Below, piece by piece: positions 61,693-64,000 of a stretch of 64,000 nucleotides of DNA. Source of the stretch: Pseudomonas sp. HOU2 (GTDB lineage Bacteria; Pseudomonadota; Gammaproteobacteria; Pseudomonadales; Pseudomonadaceae); assembly GCF_040729435.1 (NCBI RefSeq), contig NZ_CP160398.1, positions 806,001-870,000 on the forward strand, in the 5' to 3' direction. Each line of letters opens with the position of its first letter. Position 1 is the stretch's first letter. Position numbers and translations under genes: made by a program. The notes below the pieces were generated by a model. The model saw only the letters and a program-made list of their open reading frames with translations. It made no database searches and had not been told where the DNA came from.

Positions 61693-62130
61693 TCACTCCA
61701 GTTGTGCCTGGTATTCCTTTTCGTATTGTCCTGCGAGTTGCTCTTTCTGCTTTTCGTTGAGCAGCTTGCCGGCCATCTGGAAGAACTTCTGCTCTTCTTC
61801 CTTCAGATGGTGGTGGACCTTGTCCGACAGTTTTTTCGCGGTGGCCAGCCAGGCCGGGCTGGACATCTCGGTCTCGTCCAGTTCTTCCATCATCTCGTCC
61901 ATTTCATGGTGCTCGGAGATGGCATGGCGACTGAGGTCGACACCATTGTCGAACTCCATCAACGGGATGTAGAAGTGGCGTTCTTCAGCGGTTTCGTGGG
62001 CCTGCAGCTCGGCTTTCAACTGTTTGTAGGCTTCAACCCGCTCCGGGGTGTCACCGCTGGTTTCGACCAGGGCTTTGGCGTAATTGCGCTGGCGGTCGTG
62101 GCTTTCGCGAAGGGCTTCGAAAATGTTCAT
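61693..62130 (-). CDS. Hemerythrin-domain protein
   Basis: A 145-residue four-helix protein with histidine/acid metal ligands: H9-type start (RESHDRQ), HETAEERHFY, SEHHEMDEMMEE and KVHHHLKEEEQKFF. These proteins bind a di-iron centre and sense or carry oxygen or NO. It is monocistronic. Confidence 0.9.
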   Translation of the reverse strand: MNIFEALRESHDRQRNYAKALVETSGDTPERVEAYKQLKAELQAHETAEERHFYIPLMEFDNGVDLSRHAISEHHEMDEMMEELDETEMSSPAWLATAKKLSDKVHHHLKEEEQKFFQMAGKLLNEKQKEQLAGQYEKEYQAQLE

Positions 62131-62278
62131 GGAGGTTCCTCATCAACCGCGTTCGAAATGACGCTGTAAACGCTAGACCCCGGCGCAACAAAGACGGTTC
62201 CAACGGGTTGAGGAAGGGACCTGGAAGACGCACGTCAGGCAGGATAGGCTGCGCACTCACCTCACAAGGAAGTCGCCC

Positions 62279-62704
62279 ATGAAGTTGCGAATCGAGTTGT
62301 CGCAGAACCCCACGGAAGAGCAACGCAAGGCCATTCTCGAGCCTTTGATTGCCTATAACGACGCCCAGACCGGCGGCTCCAAGTCGGAGCCCTTCGCCCT
62401 GCTGGTGCGCGATGAGCACGACGCAATTCTCGGTGGGTTGTATGGCCGGGTGATTTTTACCTGGATGTACATTGAATTGCTGTGCGTACCGGAACAGGGT
62501 CGCGGGCAACGCATCGGTTCGGAATTGATGGCCATGGCGGAAAATCTGGCCAGAGAAAAGAACTGCATGGGAATCTGGCTGGACACCTTCGATTTTCAGG
62601 CGCCGGCGTTCTACGAGAAGCTGGGATTCAGCCAGTTTGGCGAGATTGTCGACTACCCGCCGGGGCATAGTCGGCATTATTTCCAAAAGCGCTTGATCGG
62701 TTGA
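62279..62704 (+). CDS. GNAT-family acetyltransferase
   Basis: A 141-residue single-domain GNAT. Acetyl-CoA site PEQGRGQRIGSELMAMAE and C-terminal FYEKLGFSQFGEIVDYPPGHSRHYFQKRL are clear. AAGGA precedes the ATG. The substrate is unknown. Confidence 0.9.
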   Translation: MKLRIELSQNPTEEQRKAILEPLIAYNDAQTGGSKSEPFALLVRDEHDAILGGLYGRVIFTWMYIELLCVPEQGRGQRIGSELMAMAENLAREKNCMGIWLDTFDFQAPAFYEKLGFSQFGEIVDYPPGHSRHYFQKRLIG

Positions 62705-62715
62705 ATTCACTGGCC

Positions 62716-62791
62716 CTATCGCGAGCAGGCTCACTCCTACAGGATCGGTGGCGAACACAAATCCAGTGTGGGAGCCAGCCTGCTGGCGAAG
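62716..62791. repeat. REP pair, family B
   Basis: GCGAGCAGGCTCACTCCTAC and inverted GGGAGCCAGCCTGCTGGCGA copies, between convergent genes. Confidence 0.8.
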
Positions 62792-62814
62792 ACGGCAGCC
62801 GCTTCAGCGCAATA

Positions 62815-63165
62815 TCAGAGACAGGTCGCCAACCCCGCCAATCGGCGCTTGGCAACAAAATCATCTTTCTGCGCGTAGTAATTGAGCACCGTGCCCGACG
62901 CATCGCTGGTCACATCGACAAACGACTCCGCCGAACGCGTGTACACGGTCGAGCCGCCCTTCTTGCCCGGTTGCAGGTACGCCCCGGCATCCACACCAAA
63001 CACCGCTTCGTCCTGCCAGGCGAATTGCACGCACTGAGCCACGACTTTCTCGGGCTTGTCCGAGGTCAGAACCTTATACGGGGCTTTGGTGCGAGAATCG
63101 TCCATCACCGAACCCGCGCAGCCGGCCAGCACGCTCGCGGCCAGCGCTACCATCAGAATTCGCAT
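62815..63165 (-). CDS. Small lipoprotein of unknown function
   Basis: A 116-residue lipoprotein with lipobox LAGC (cysteine 16). The remainder is predicted mostly beta: VLTSDKPEKVVAQCVQFAWQD and a further cysteine near the C terminus (ATCL) that could pair with C45-region cysteine. I do not recognise the family. Confidence 0.75.
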   Translation of the reverse strand: MRILMVALAASVLAGCAGSVMDDSRTKAPYKVLTSDKPEKVVAQCVQFAWQDEAVFGVDAGAYLQPGKKGGSTVYTRSAESFVDVTSDASGTVLNYYAQKDDFVAKRRLAGLATCL

Positions 63166-63299
63166 TGCATTCGCTCATTCAGAAAAAAGCGGACTGTATC
63201 ACCGCAACAGGCAAAATCGTTCTGCTTTACTGCATTTATAGCGCGACACGCACCGGCCGCTCCGGCACCCTAGGGTCATCAGCCTCACAAGGAACCTAC

Positions 63300-63629
63300 A
63301 TGGCGCCCACCGACCAGCGACATGAACAAGCCCTGAAACTGTTTCTCGACGCACGCCCCGAACTGCGCGAATCCCTCGATCATCTCAATCCGCTGCTGGC
63401 CCAGGCCAAGGGCGAAACCCCGGCGCAATATCGTGAAGAACGCCTGCACGAAGCCTTCGAGGCCGAGGCGGAGCATCAAGGCCTGTTTGCCTGGGAATTG
63501 ACCTTGCTCCTGACGGCGGCAACGCCCGAGGACTATCAGGCCCAGCGCATGGAGGTGCACCGCGAGGTGGCGGAAATGGCGCACATGAGCTGGGCGGATT
63601 ACTGCGATCTGTATGGGCTGGAACCGTAA
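63300..63629 (+). CDS. DUF6388 family protein
   Basis: A 109-residue acidic helical protein found in pseudomonads. Conserved blocks are RLHEAFEAEAEHQGLFAWELTLLLTA and EVAEMAHMSWADYCDLYGLEP. The function is unknown. AAGGA precedes the ATG. The next gene starts 25 bases downstream. Confidence 0.82.
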   Translation: MAPTDQRHEQALKLFLDARPELRESLDHLNPLLAQAKGETPAQYREERLHEAFEAEAEHQGLFAWELTLLLTAATPEDYQAQRMEVHREVAEMAHMSWADYCDLYGLEP

Positions 63630-63654
63630 CCACTGCGCAAGGATATCGTCACCG

Positions 63655-64000
63655 ATGCTGCCTTCGACCTCGACTCACCGCGCCACGTCCGGGCATCTGC
63701 ATCGGCAGAAATGGCGTGGCCGCATCGGTCTGGCACTGGTGGCCAGTCTGTCAGTGCTGGCGGGCATGACCGACGCAATCGGCTTCATGGCCAGCGGCGA
63801 TTTCGTGTCGTTCATGAGCGGCAACACAACGCGCCTGGCGGTGGCGATCAGTGACGGCGATCTCGGGCTGACGTTACGCCTGACCATCCTCGTCGTCACC
63901 TTCGTGATCGGTAATGCCTTGGGGATCGTGATCGGGCGCCTCGGTGGGCGGCGCACATTGCCCCTGTTGCTGTGCATCGCCACCCTGCTCTGCCTGGCGG
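63655..64000 (+). CDS. YoaK/DUF1275 family membrane protein, 5' end
   Basis: The first 115 residues of a protein cut by the window end. A basic N-terminal tail (residues 1-26) is followed by LALVASLSVLAGMTDAIGFMASGDFVSFMSGNTTRLAVAI, the DUF1275 signature with its GNTT segment, and further hydrophobic segments. The function is unknown; relatives are called YoaK. AAGGA precedes the ATG. Confidence 0.82.
   Translation, partial: MLPSTSTHRATSGHLHRQKWRGRIGLALVASLSVLAGMTDAIGFMASGDFVSFMSGNTTRLAVAISDGDLGLTLRLTILVVTFVIGNALGIVIGRLGGRRTLPLLLCIATLLCLA

Overview
The window is chromosomal DNA of a plant- or soil-associated Pseudomonas, most likely of the P. fluorescens species complex. The evidence is a GC-rich genome with genus-typical proteins (hcnABC, DUF6124 and DUF6388 proteins, a DmeR/DmeF pair, many LysR regulators). 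It also has a dense scatter of pseudomonad REP palindromes, of at least three sequence families, between genes. I see no tRNA, rRNA, insertion sequence, integrase, prophage or CRISPR array.

Layout. 1-5.7 kb: 3' end of ilvE with its terminator; a DUF4130 + radical-SAM DNA-repair pair behind a LexA box; an ArsR regulator divergent from an orphan cytochrome P450; the dmeRF nickel/cobalt efflux pair. 5.7-8.1 kb: a conserved leader RNA candidate with a DUF6124 gene, a small orphan protein, an FKBP isomerase and an RcnB-like periplasmic protein. 8.5-13.5 kb: citrate-type MFS transporter, solute-binding protein, LysR regulator, and a KefC-type antiporter. 13.7-16.7 kb: hcnCBA on the minus strand (hydrogen cyanide synthase) with an RsmA/RsmE hairpin at the hcnA ribosome binding site. 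17-20.5 kb: a 24-residue membrane peptide, a membrane protein, and an OmpR-type two-component system. 20.7-26.5 kb: SRPBCC/SDR/aldo-keto reductase operon with divergent LysR, a REP array, an ICMT-like methyltransferase, a HAD phosphatase and a CheY-like protein. 26.7-33.7 kb: an rRNA-methyltransferase-like enzyme, a 1316-residue Ig-repeat protein with a recent internal duplication, two DUF6124 paralogues (one frameshifted) with a second copy of the leader RNA, then a REP array.

33.7-49.5 kb: two orphan polyamine-type binding proteins, each beside a regulator (LuxR type; LysR with a PuuB-like oxidase), a DmpA-type aminopeptidase, a quinone-reductase-like enzyme with TetR, a YXWGXW-repeat pair, YceI, a MATE pump, an exported chorismate mutase, an eight-copy 13-residue repeat protein and a Cache-GGDEF cyclase. 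49.5-59.7 kb: cytochrome c, a MocR regulator divergent from a DMT exporter, SulP transporter, GNAT, TetR, cysteine hydrolase, gamma-glutamyltransferase, Ogt and a NudK-type hydrolase. 59.7-64 kb: a chitinase and a chitin-active LPMO, both without signal peptides and behind a LexA-like box; hemerythrin; GNAT; small proteins; and the start of a YoaK-family gene.

The most interesting points are the covarying leader RNA shared by two DUF6124 loci, the two LexA-like boxes (DNA-repair pair; leaderless chitinolytic pair), and the repeat proteins.
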